DNA of 64,000 nt from Cucumis sativus. Taxonomy: Eukaryota; Streptophyta; Magnoliopsida; Cucurbitales; Cucurbitaceae. The stretch is taken from NCBI RefSeq assembly GCF_000004075.3, contig NC_026660.2, forward strand, positions 21,331,498-21,395,497. Reading direction: 5' to 3'. Made by a program: the position numbers and the translations under genes. Under the pieces are notes generated by a model that was given only the letters and a program-made list of their open reading frames with translations, was not told the origin of the DNA and did not search any database. This document shows, one piece after another, positions 1-10,999 of the stretch (its first letter is position 1; every line of letters begins with the position of its first letter).

Positions 1-206
1 CTTTGTTCCAGTGGGTACTTGATCTGAATTGGAACAAGTCATCGTTTATCAAAGTATTTGAAACGAGATGGCCCTCAGGTCGACTTGGCTCTTTTTCCAT
101 GGTTTTATGTCATTTAGTGGTTGCATTTCTTGGCAGCATTGAAATAATGCAAGCTGTTTATAATTTTGAAATCTTTTGCCAATTTTTGTTGTGTATATAT
201 TTTCAG

Positions 207-3200
207 GAGCAGGTGAATAAAGTCCACGATAGTGATGTATCTTCTCTATCTCAATCAATTATTTGGATTTGGAGTGGATCAAGATACTCTGGACTACTGT
301 GTGCTTCTCTATCCTCCATCTTTTACTTTGCCATGGAAGTTCTGATGGGTGTTTTTTCTGGTTGGTAAAAACTTCTCTTATATTTCTATATTACAAGAAG
401 ATGTGTGTCTTACATAGTGAGCGAATTGCCATTTCCTCTTCCTGTAGGTTTTCGTTGGGCCATTATTTTATCTTTCTCGATATGTGTACTGTACACCTCT
501 ATCCATATATTTCTTAGAAGTTAACAGAGTTTTTTTTATCTCAACCAAAGTTTTGTATTGTTATTCTTATTCAAATCTCTACTTGTACATGCAGCTCAGT
601 CTATACCAATTATTGAAATGGCATTTACAAGATGTGTAATTATTACAATACTTTCATATTTGTGGTTGAGGAGGAGCGAGCAACCAATCTTTGGACAGCC
701 ACATGTGAGGAAACTTTTGGTTTCTCGTGCCCTAACAGGACTTCTCTCAATGATGAGTTTTATTTACAGGTATATGGCGTTAGTCTTGCAAATAAGGTTC
801 AATGGCTGTTTGATAATTTGTTTTGAATAGTAGAATTTGGTGTCTCTGTGTTTAGAAAATGAGCAATGAATTTTTGTTTTATTAAATTTTAATATTCAAT
901 TCTGGGAGGATTTTATCGACTGGTTCAGATTGTAGCCTCAAGTTGGACTTCTTTTGACATGATCTTTTTAAGTTAGTCCACTCTTATTATAGATGTCAGT
1001 TAGGAAGCCTCATTATTCTGTGTCTATGGCTGACGTCTTAACGCCTATTTTTTGTATCTCTTTGATGGTTCGTACAGTGTATCGTTTCCTATCAAAAGTA
1101 AAATACCATCTCATACTAGTTTCGCTCTACACTCTATGGCATATTTTCCACATACCAATACTCTTTGTTTTATCACTATCTGAAATCTCATACTGTATGG
1201 CCTTGTTTGGGACATGGTTTAAGTGAATCTTCTTATATAATTACCATTACTAAATACCTTGCCAATTGAGAGTTATTCGCTAATCTTGCATTTTGTTTTT
1301 GAGCTTTATTGAATATCAAGTTCTTTGGTTTGTTCTTTTATTCAGCATTCGAAGGCTGCATATTTCTCAGGCAATTGTATTGAGCTTTACCACTCCGATA
1401 CTGGCTTCAGTTGCAGCAAGATTTATTCTGAATGAAAAGTTTAAATTTTCTGACTTTGGCGGTATGGATTTGATGGACATTCACCTTTTATCCTCCAAAC
1501 AGTGCATCATTATGTGCAAAGATTTAACATATTAATTAGGATTCTAACCTATCTTTAAGTTTGAACTACAACATCGAAACCCAATTTCGGTTCTTTCTCT
1601 CTTCATGAGTTTGAATATCTTTATTGATTGTGGGTTTAATCCTTCAAACTAAAAACTTCATAACTTAATTAAATTCATGTTGTCTGTTGGCGCTAAACTT
1701 TGAGTAGATGTTTAAACTTCCACATTCGAAAAATCAAGGGACCTCCCCTCGCACTTCTTATAAGATAGATAGGTTATTCCTTCAATTGCCAATTGGTTTT
1801 GAGATGGAACCCTTGCCATCAAGCGGTAAAAATAAATAAAACAATTGGAGTTTTCAATAGCTCAATTATAAAGAACAATATTAACATGACAATATCTCTC
1901 CATACACTTACGGTGGTCTGAATGTTCATGATTGGATCTATCAATTATATATATTTTCTTGATTTTGTTGACACTAGCAAATTTATTTGGTTTCTTCCTT
2001 TTAGTTTAAAATTTGAAAATCCTGATATGCATTTTGTGAATGCAGGAAGTGATTACTTTCTGATTACCTTCTCATTTCAGGTCTTGCTTGCAGTTTTTTG
2101 GGGGTTCTACTAATTTTCCAAGATCTATTCACTAGTCAAGGTACCGAAGTGAGTTAACTTACCCTCAATTTTTCCCATATTGCTAACCACCGCCCCCCCC
2201 CCCCCCCAAAGAATATATTTCCATCATAATGAATCACCTCCGTTTCATATTAACGTGCAATCTATGATGCATTTTTCCCCATCTTTTCCATAAGGCAGGT
2301 AAATATTCATCAAAATTTGCAGTAGCCTTAAGCTTGAGCCTTGATGTAATGGAACGAGTTGCAGTTTCTCTTACTCTACAATTGTTGCATTAAATTATTT
2401 GAAGGGTTAACTAAAGCCGGGAAAGGAAGCACAACCCCCTCCTTGGGAAGTCACCATGCCTACGCAGTATTAGTTGGTTTTGTAGCGTCAATAGCTGGTG
2501 CAGTTAGCTATTGCCTTATAAGAGCTAGTGCAAAAGCATCCGATCAGCCAGTGTAAGCTTATTTATCTACTTTTCTTTTGCTCACATGTGGTATGAAAAA
2601 GAGGAATTCAAAATACGTGCAGTTTTACTTTCTTAATAACCTTGTGATTCTTTTTTTATATGTATTTTCTATTATAATTTCAGGCCTAAGAAACCATGTA
2701 CCTGGATGATTAGGATCTTAGCTATTCATGTTATTTACGTGGTTTCTTTTTCAATATATGGCAATTTGTATCAACTTGGGGATCCTTTTAATTGGAATCA
2801 GCACCGCCTAGCTTAAAGAAATCTTTCCCCAAACATGTTTGGGATGAGGGATTTACCAATACTGGGTTTGGCTTTGTGAAACTCCATACTTGACACTTAC
2901 AGTAATCCACTGTTTAAGCTGTCACCATTTTCCTAAACCCCAGTTTACTAAACCTGCACCTAAAACAAGTTTAAGATACCGAACATTCACCCAAGAGGCC
3001 GCTAAATGTTTTTAGTATCCCACAAGATTGGATTAGCGACTAGTTCATCCTACTAGGAAAAATGAAAATGGACAAACTTAAAAGATGTTTGAAATCATAG
3101 TGAAATACAGCCTGCTAAACTAAAGCAATGGGGCAAGGGAGAAACTCAATATTGATATATTGAACCAAGGACACAGTTGTACAACCTATAGAACAAATCC

Positions 3201-4077
3201 TATTCAAAAGGCTAGGGGGTTACTTATTGTTGTGATATTATAATTTATATTGCAATATATTTCCATATTTTATTGTTCTTGAGTATCTCTTGTTAGGTTT
3301 AGATCCTAACCGCGTGTTGTGTTACTGTCGTATGTACTCACTTCTGGTGGCCTTGAAGAAACTCTCTTTGTTACCTTGCAGGGTTACGGTTTTCTCTTTT
3401 GGTTTGTTGGCTGGTCCTGTCACTGGAATATGCACTGTGGTCTTTGAGGTGAGTCAGTTGAACATTTATCAAGGAGTTCCAGAGCACTGCACCCTAAACA
3501 AACTTCTTAACTCTACGCTTTGTAATCCCCCAAACAACTCCTTTAACAGTTCCATATTAAAATAATGGACAATATATCTAAGATGCTTATAAAATCCCAT
3601 CGATGTTGATGACGCAGGATTTGGTGCTGCCAAGTGTATATTCATTTTTAGTGATGCTAGTGCTTGGTCTCCTTGCCTTCTTGGCTGAGGTAATTACCCT
3701 CTATAGTGTCACGAGCTAACGGATTGATAACAAACAATACAGTCGGCTATCAATCATTTAATGCACAAATTAATTGAATTCTTTCTATGGATTGTATTTT
3801 CAACTGAAGGTTTGTTGGGCTCGAGGACTTCAACTTGAGAAAACGAGTAAAGTTAATAACCTTCGGTTCATGGAGGTATGTATTTTTGTAGTTCCCTTCG
3901 GTTTATGGGTTATTGTAAAGTCTATAACCTTTGACATTATTACAGGCCTCATTGGTGCAATTATGGCATATTGGAATATTAGGAGTGGTTCCTTTTGGAC
4001 GAATAGTTGGAACTCTCCTTATCTTCCTCTCTCTTTGCTGGACCTTTTATGTCGGTCCTGATAAAGAAATGGAATAA
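207..4077 (+). CDS. EamA/DMT-family membrane transporter (SLC35G-like), 5' end incomplete
   Basis: Nine exons can be joined with consistent phases and GT-AG sites: 207-360, 595-769, 1346-1461, 2081-2140, 2405-2552, 3382-3448, 3618-3689, 3810-3875 and 3946-4077, ending at a TAA. They give about 329 residues, mostly hydrophobic membrane segments. Family-like stretches are SIPIIEMAFTRC after the first junction, SQAIVLSFTTPILASVAARF at the end of the first EamA repeat, and GLLAFLAEVCWARGLQLEKT in the second repeat. The family moves small metabolites or nucleotide-sugar-like solutes across membranes; the substrate here is unknown. The exon at 207 has an acceptor (ttttcag) and no usable ATG, so the start exon is off the left edge or unresolved in 1-200. 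Intron 5 (2553-3381) is the longest and carries repeat-like DNA. Family membership is from sequence; transport direction and location are not shown. Confidence 0.8.
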
Positions 4078-5938
4078 AATGTCAATTTCATTTGTCTATT
4101 CCACAAGGAACTACAAATGTCTTCCCATTTGTTTTTTCTTTTCTTGTAATGTTCATGACAATCGTTTGGTTCAATTTTTTAAAAAATACCCCTAATTTGG
4201 GTTGGTTTTGATTATCTCTGACTAATCAACATTAAAATGTTTCATTTTAACCCTTGGACTTTGATGTTTTTTTCCAAACAATTCTTGTAAGTTTTTGCAG
4301 ATGAATTTTCAAAGATTGAAATTTTGCAATCTTACACTATAAAATAATAATATTATTAATAAAGATGTGTGAACTCATCATTCTTCCTAACTCTACATTT
4401 TTTAGTTTCTTAGAATAAATAGGTTGGTTGGGTTGGCAACTCATAACATTCTCAATCCAACCTTTCAAATATCAGTTCGGTTATATTATCTCATAAACCT
4501 TTGAAAGATTGAGAGAGAACGTTGGCAAAAACATAACATAAGCTAAGGAGCGACAATTGGAACGGTGAAATCTACAAAAGATGGTGAGGTGCAATTTGCC
4601 AAATTAAGGTCTAACCTCTAAATTAATAATAAAATATAAATTTAGAAACTTAAGCTATTGAAATAGCCTTGTACTGAAATTATTAATAACTTATATTGCA
4701 AACTTTATTTAGAAAAATAAAAAATAAATAAAAATATCAGATATTTATAGTGCCATAATAGTTTACTGGGATTAGCTAGAATTTATCATATTTAACCACT
4801 AATCTCTAAAGACAACAATTCAACAATGAACCACCAATCTTTAAAGATGGTACATTACAATTCTCTATACAACCATGTGAGAAAACAAAAAATACATTAC
4901 AAGTCGAAATCAAGTAAAAGCAAACCATGTACCTTCTAGTTATCTCTAATCTGAATCACTAGATTGGATCACAACAATTAAAATGTGTCTTTGGACAACC
5001 AAAAAGCAATGATTAACTGTCACACATTATTATTATTCGACTAAGTTTGTGTCAACCTTTTTTTTACTTCACCATTAATAACACTAATACTCATCCATAG
5101 TTCTTTTGTCCAACAAATAACTTTGTCAAAATTGATATTAGGGTATAAGACTAAAATTCATTTTTCTATTAAAAAAGATAATTTTGTTGCAACCGTTACA
5201 TATAAATTAGTTACTTTACCTTTTACCACCCTAATAAATTAATTACATCTACAATTCAGTATTCATACATTGAAATGAAATCCAATTCTATAAAGTTAAT
5301 ATTCCACATCTTAACTTGAACTAAGTATTATATATAAGAGCACCCTCATTTACTGGATTAAAAAAATTCTTAAAAGTACATTTCTTAAATAAAAAAACCT
5401 TCAATTAAAGATTAACAGTGACCAAGATCATTGTAACTTACAACTCCAATTTTGTTACAATTTCACTCAAATAAATAGATGTTCCTATATCTAATACTTC
5501 AAGTTGTAAATCCCCATTGAAACTTGTGTGTGTGTTCACCCACCATAACGCCAGCCTCGTATGTAATTGATCCAAATGATACTCATGCATAAATGTGTAT
5601 ACTCTTAACTAAAGTTCAACCGGACGGACATGAAGATCGTTGGCATGGGAAAGTGGCAATTGGTCAAGAATTACCCACCTCTCTCTTATGAATTCAAAAA
5701 CAAAATACATTTAAACTGCATCTTTATTTAGTTTACTATCTACCCACATAGCGCAACATTCAAATACACCAAAATATAATTGTCAAATCATTAATTAAAA
5801 CAGTTTAGGTTATAGAGATACTAATTACATTGTTCATAAGGCATCTAAATTAATGAGTGATTTTGTTTAAATTATTTAAAATGTTGTAAATACTACATTT
5901 TGAAATTTAAAAAGAAAAAAAAAAGGAAGAGTATATGA
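4078..5938. other. AT-rich intergenic DNA
   Basis: The transporter 3' flank comes first, then AT-rich sequence with many short homopolymers. A weak copy of the GGTTGGGTTGG motif lies near 4420-4500. I see no open frame with coding character, no RNA gene and no clear transposon ends. Confidence 0.5.
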
Positions 5939-6024
5939 AAGCCTCAGATAGCCAGTCTGTTTGACATCAAAATGAAAATTCAGTCGGTAATTCCAACTAA
6001 AATAGAACAAATCCTCATCGGCTT
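5939..6024 (-). ncRNA. C/D-box snoRNA, predicted 18S rRNA 2'-O-methylation guide (snR77/SNORD65-type)
   Basis: Read on the minus strand, this 86-nt segment has the full C/D layout. A 5-bp terminal stem AAGCC/GGCTT closes it. Box C is ATGAGGA (6012-6018, one mismatch to RUGAUGA), D' is CTGA (5980-5983), C' is TTGATGTC (5963-5970) and D is CTGA (5944-5947). The sequence just upstream of D', AGTTGGAATTACCG (5984-5997), is antisense to the universally conserved 18S rRNA segment CGGUAAUUCCAGCU with one G-U pair. Counting five nucleotides from D' puts the modified base on the U of CGGU. In yeast that U (Um578) is set by snR77 and in human (Um627) by SNORD65, so this is the likely plant counterpart. 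I see no clear rRNA target for the D guide. It lies downstream of a telo-box/site II promoter on the same strand, as is common for plant snoRNA genes. Confidence 0.8.
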
Positions 6025-6175
6025 AACCCTTCAAACAAGAAATCTTGAAAACCAAAACTAAGAATAAAGATCATATCAGATTATAAAAAATGTAATCACA
6101 CAAAACGGCTCTGTAAATCTACTGAAAAAAGATAAACAGATTCCTATCAAGATGTGAAAAAGGGTTGTTCTTGGT

Positions 6176-6457
6176 TCAATCAGAGCATCGACGGTCACCG
6201 CCCTTAGCTATCGCCGACGTGGCATCGAACCGAAAGTAGAAAACAAAAAGAAAGAAAAAGATAATAAAATCCTCAGAGACCCGTTTCAAATCAACCACAC
6301 GGGGAGAAATCATGGAACTAGATGATGATTCCCGACCAGAAAAATCCCCCATAAACCAACTAGTTCCAGGGTAGAAACGAATCGGCAGACGAATTAACTG
6401 GCGGATGGAAACCATCAGTCTAACTCCTTGGCTTCTCGCCGCTTTTTGGAGTGTCAT
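6176..6457 (-). other. Transcribed leader/host region of the snoRNA unit with a 93-codon reading frame
   Basis: A 93-codon frame begins MTLQKAARSQGVRLMVSIRQ and ends about 150 nt before the snoRNA. I do not recognise the product. The first half is basic and could be a short mitochondrion-like or nuclear peptide. The second half (FIIFFFLFVFYF) reads like translated intron, so the true first exon may stop near 6300. The segment sits between a telo-box/site II promoter (6661-6790) and the snoRNA, so the simplest reading is the 5' part of an snoRNA host transcript. Whether any protein is made is unknown. Confidence 0.35.
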
Positions 6458-6660
6458 ACGGCACTTCCTATCAATTGTGGGAGTGTTTCATCATAGGAAG
6501 AGATTAAAACAATAACAACCAAAGTAAAACCCTAAGACTAGAAACTGCATTCAAAGTTAGGAAGCATTTGAAAGAGTGGATACAACAAAGAGATGAGATT
6601 TCTACAAAAAGATGAGAAAAGCGATGGAGATTGGTGGATATTTATGGAGTGGAGTTAGGC

Positions 6661-6790
6661 CGAGGGTTTAGGAGCGGCGACTTTGTAACCCTAATTTCAG
6701 ATGTATATCTCTCATGGGCTGCGTTTCACATTTGGGCCTAAGGTTGAAAATGATTTTTTTATTACGGCCCAATCAAAGAGCCCACCAATA
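6661..6790 (-). promoter_or_regulatory. Telo-box and site II promoter of the snoRNA unit
   Basis: The sequence contains AACCCTAA (telo box, 6687-6694), a second telo-like AAACCCT on the minus strand near 6664, and several TGGGCC/GGCCCA/TGGGCT site II elements (near 6715, 6733-6738, 6766-6771). In plants this pairing marks promoters of translation-machinery and snoRNA genes, where TCP-type factors act on site II. It lies directly upstream of the minus-strand unit leading to the snoRNA, and no plus-strand gene follows it. Confidence 0.6.
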
Positions 6791-8319
6791 TTTTATCTAA
6801 TCTTTACAACTAGCAGCCATTTTTAGTATAATGATGGAGTAAGTAGCAATATTTTTTAAATAAATTGCAAATTTACAGTAGTGAAATCTGGTTCGAGCAG
6901 AAGACATTCTCAGTCCAATCCATATTTTCATATTAGTTTGGTTGACAACCCGAATAACTCAAATTTAGTTTCGAACCTAACAATATGGGTTGGGTTGAGT
7001 TATCAGGTTATATATTTTTTTAATTTATAGTTTATAATGGTTATAACAGTTCAAAATTGTTACATTTAAATTTTAAACATGTCATTCAAAATTTCATTCA
7101 ATAAATTGAAAGTTTATATAGCTAATTTGTTTATATATATATATATATATATTATACTAATTCGAGTTGGGTTGAACCGAATTTTTCAACCCAAGACTCA
7201 ATCCAACCCAAAAAAGAAAAAGAAAAAAATTAATCCAACTCATATTTTAACCTAACCAACTCTTATAATATGGGTTGAGTAGTCCGAATCCTTCTTACAT
7301 CCATAGTAATTGATTGTTTTTTTCATTTGAAAAATTTTTCAAGATATGACAAAAATGCATTTTTGGTACGTGTATTTAGTCTTTAAGGTTTAAAAAAAAT
7401 ACCCTTAATGAGCTTGTGTTTGTGCTTGATTGACTTTTGACCCATCTTTTGCACTTTGTACTTAAACTAGTCCTTTTAATAGATTTTTTTATTTAAGTTA
7501 GACCTTGTTTATTTTAATAAATCCAATGACTAAACTTCAACCTCAATTGTCCTATAGTATAATTTGATTACACAACTAGACATTTATGCTAGATCAATGT
7601 TCGAAGTTGCATCATTTGATTGGACAACTTTCATGGCTTCAATTTTAATTTCATAACACATGTAAATTTGTAATTTGTGTCAAATTAATAATGCGACGAT
7701 TTATGATTCGTTGAAATTTTATAGTCAATAATGTCGCTAACAAAAATTATCAAATTTTTTATTATAATAATAACGATTATTATTTAAAAATGTTAAATTC
7801 AGCCAGCAATAATTTAGCTTTATACCTACGTGATTCATGTTCATATATTTTGTTTCTAATATTTGTACTAAAGAAACCCTATAATTGAAGAGAAATAAAT
7901 TTTAGAATTCAAAAGAAAGAAAATTGGATTGAATGGCCACTCAGATTTCATTTTCACAACTAAAAAATTGTCAATTGTTAATAAATAAACATTATCATAA
8001 AACTAAAAGAAAAATCCATTTAATGAAATTAAAAGGGAAATGACATTTTTATAAAGAACAGAAAAGGAAAAGTAGAAAGGAAAACGTATATGATTGTGGA
8101 CATTTACCTCTATCCCCCAACCCTCATTGACTAACTCACATCAAATTATTCACTTGAAAGAAAGAAGTATAGCACTTAATGTTGGTGCTTTCTCTTTAGA
8201 AGGCCACCATGATTAGTATACTATTCATTCAAAAACAACCAAACAGGTTATAAAGCATTTACAAATAACAAAATATTACATGTTAACTCGTATGATATCA
8301 AAAGTTTTAGAGGTTATTT
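6791..8319. other. Intergenic DNA with a GGTTGGGTTG-type repeat copy
   Basis: AT-rich spacer. Around 6950-7300 it holds several forward and reverse GGGTTG(G/A)GTTG / CAACCCAA motifs and ends in CTTACATCCATAG, matching the terminus of the element at 12.3-13.0 kb. A short (AT)n run lies near 7133-7152. No gene is seen. Confidence 0.5.
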
Positions 8320-8780
8320 GATATTATGATTCTAATTATGTTAGATGTCAATACACTTTGTAATCTACTTAAGGCTATAGTTATATCTTCGTGTTGGTTG
8401 AAGGAATTGTATTTTGGAAGTGTGTTACAATCACTTGTGGCTTCTTCTACCATAAATGCAGAGTTTATAACATGTTATAAAGCATCAGATCATGGAACAT
8501 GGTTGTAACATGTTGTCACTATATTGCATATAGTAGTTGCCAAAGACCACTAAAACTATTTTGTGTCAATAAATCGACAGTGATGTATTCAAATACCAAC
8601 AAAAGCAATACAAAATAAAGACATGTAGAGGTAAAGCTTTTAGTTGTGAAAGAAAAGTTTACAACAATTAAATTTCAAGATAACACGTAGGAACAAACTC
8701 TATTGTGATAGGCCCATCGATTGAAAACGTACAAATCAAGTTTTTCACGAGTATGTTGCTCACGTTGGTTTTAGTCTAAC
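8320..8780 (+). mobile_element. Fossil fragment of a Ty1/copia retrotransposon (RNase H end of pol)
   Basis: The translated stretch LQSLVASSTINAEFITCYKA followed by SDHGTWL matches the end of copia RNase H, where the consensus is close to LQ-VALSTTEAEYIA. Weaker similarity to the region around the NKSAI and H-ID motifs follows to about 8.75 kb. It is an old, broken scrap with several breaks. No LTRs, integrase or reverse transcriptase were found nearby. It has no expected function. Confidence 0.65.
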
Positions 8781-9148
8781 TTTATGATTTCATGAGTTAG
8801 TGAAAATTTGTTAGTAACCTTAATTTGTTTATTGTCTACTTAGAATAAAGTTTATGGTTTATATTTTATTAGTTGAACTAGTTAGAAACATGTATGATCT
8901 AGATCGATATCCATCTATAAGAAGAGAAGGGGCACCAAATTTCTATATTCCTTTTTAGAATTTCTATGGATAGAGAAAAGAATAGCAAAATTTTAATTGA
9001 AATATAAAAAAGTTGGATAGAATTTGGTATATATTATATTATATAAACAAAGTGCAAGCATGAGATTCAAGACTAAGACCAAACGTCATCGTTTTAACCA
9101 AAGGACGGGAGATTGCTTGATCACCATTTTTCCACAGAAATGAAAATC
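8781..9148. other. Short intergenic stretch downstream of the SUMO gene
   Basis: AT-rich sequence with no gene. Its last part is the 3' flank of the minus-strand SUMO gene. Confidence 0.4.
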
Positions 9149-9829
9149 TCAGATTGCTCCGTCGCCGCCGCCGCCGCAGTGGTGTTTCATGGCATCAATT
9201 TCATCTCCATCTTCCAACCCCAGCTGAGAATTACACCCAAATTAACAAACATGACCACACAAAAACTGGAATCAAAATTTGAAGAAAAAAACACTGGAAA
9301 AACCTCTTCGGCGGTTTGGGTTCCAGCAATGGGATGGCCATCCATGAGAAAAGCAATGGTACTGAACTCTAGCTCTTGTCTTTGACAGTAAGAATCCATG
9401 AGTTTGTTGACTTCGGTTTTCTTAAAAATCCTGAAATACACTTTACTTCCATCCTAACAATCCAGTCAAGCACAACACAAACCCAATCAAACTATTAATG
9501 TAAATAAAGTAGGCTTAGTTATTTTGGGTAATGATATTAATGTAAATAAAGTAGGCTTAGTTTATTTGGGTAATTACCCTTGTATAAATACACTCCCTTT
9601 GGTCAATAAACACATCAAGAGAATATTCTTCAGAATATACTTTCACACAAACATTACATTTCCAGTTTGGTTTCAAGGACTGAAAGAAAAGAAAAGAAAA
9701 AAACTGCAAAATAGAAGATGAAAACAGAACTTGGCCATTCACTTTGAGGTTGACGTACTCCGACTCGGGTTTTGGTTTGGTTTTTCGGGTTGTTTCTTCA
9801 TCGATGCCATTGTTCATCAATGTCGACAT
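9149..9829 (-). CDS. Divergent SUMO (small ubiquitin-like modifier), three exons, 107 aa
   Basis: The minus-strand exons are 9731-9829, 9304-9453 and 9149-9223, all phase 0 with GT-AG introns. The product has a flexible N-terminus, YVNLKVNGQ|DGSKVYFRI as first ubiquitin-fold strands, a helix like KLMDSYCQRQ, STIAFLMDGHPIAGTQTAEE, and LEDGDEIDAMKHHCGG ending in a short GGDGAI tail. SUMO is matured by ULP proteases after di-glycine, then conjugated to lysines by SAE1/2 and SCE1. The predicted mature end is Gly101. Where canonical plant SUMOs end QTGG this one has HCGG, so it belongs with divergent paralogues like Arabidopsis SUM3/SUM5 rather than SUM1/2. The di-glycine is coded by four GGC triplets in a row. 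The three-exon layout argues against a processed copy. Intron 1 carries a 41-bp tandem duplication. Expression and protease processing are untested. Confidence 0.8.
9494..9574. repeat. Tandem duplication of about 41 bp inside SUMO intron 1
   Basis: Two nearly identical units, 9494-9535 and 9536-9574, share ATTAATGTAAATAAAGTAGG and GGCTTAGTT. The sequence after them (TATAAATACACTCC, then CAATAAACAC) resembles the promoter/polyA part of a retrotransposon LTR on the plus strand, so the intron may hold an old LTR scrap. That second reading is weak. Confidence 0.6.
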
Positions 9830-10999
9830 TTTTTAAAGCTCAAATTTCTGAATCAGAACTCAAGAGAGGGTAGGAACAAAGCGAAGCTCTGTGTTGTTCT
9901 GTTCTATTGTGTTCTGTTCTTTCCTTTCATTTGAAGCGTTGGGCTGAGTCGAAACGTCTGTTGGCGGTACGTCACCTGTCGTGTCTTCATTTGTTCGTTT
10001 CTGGGGTTTTTCGGGTTTCCAACTTGCTTTTTGGGTCTACTGAGGGAAAATATATTTCTTTGAACGTTCCTTCCTTCCTCTACTCTTTCCTCTCTCTCTT
10101 GTTTTGTCTCCTTCATCTCCATCTACTCTATATGGGGTTTATACTAAACAAAAGACCCAAATACCAGTGCGAGCCTCTGAACAAAAAACTGGCTTCTTTC
10201 TTAGACCTTTCTCTCGTTCTAAATCAAGGAGTGGAATGTGGCGTCCTCGTGGAAAACGACGACCGAACTTACAAATTTAGCCTGAAGCATGTTGAAGTGG
10301 AATTGGGAGGTGAAAAGGGAGGGATGTTGCAATGGGTTTGAAGAGAATTGGATGATCGAGAATTTAGGAAGGCAAAAAAATGGAATAGGGTGGAGGAAGA
10401 CATGTGTGGAGTTTTTGTGGAAAGTGGAAAAGCAGAGTAAGGTTGTTTAGCATCACAATGTTAATCTAATACATATTTGAAGTAAAAAAAGGGAGTAGGG
10501 GTTTGCTTAAACAGCGGTTTAATTAGTGAAAGACATCAGTTTAGTTTAGTATAAACAGGTTGTGTTGTGAGTAGATGAAGATAGAGATAACAAAACAAGA
10601 GAGAGAAGACCGAAGATAAAAGAGATGAAAATATTAAAAGGGTTTTTAACTCATATACCATCATTTACCATAGGATCTCATAAATTGCTCAAATTTTACA
10701 TAAACATATCAATTCAGCCACAAAAATATGCTCAAATTACAAATATGCTCATATAGTAGTTTTTTATTTTAATATAGAAAATAGGAAAAAATCTTGGGTC
10801 ATTCAAATAGGAAAATTATATGAAAATTTTTCCACTTTCCATATTCAAATAAATTATTTCCCTTTCGACAGTGAAGGAAGTGATTCGAGGATTTCATTTT
10901 CAGTCGTGAAGAAGCGTTTCATCGATTTCGACAGTGAATAATTTATTTGATGGCCGACAAGTTTCTTTGTTTTCCGACGACCGAAAAATGCGAGGTTAG

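Noticed and set aside
1-206. Start exon of the transporter inside the first 206 bases
   Set aside because: The frame is open but no donor site and protein similarity agree; the exon is probably left of the window.
6414-6500. Second C/D-snoRNA-like segment on the minus strand (ATGATGA ... CTGA)
   Set aside because: Box C and D words are present, but there is no terminal stem and no guide that I can match to rRNA; it overlaps the leader ORF start.
9904-10341. Open frames of 72 and 144 codons upstream of the SUMO gene
   Set aside because: Low-complexity, no domain, overlapping frames on opposite strands; likely UTR/promoter sequence.
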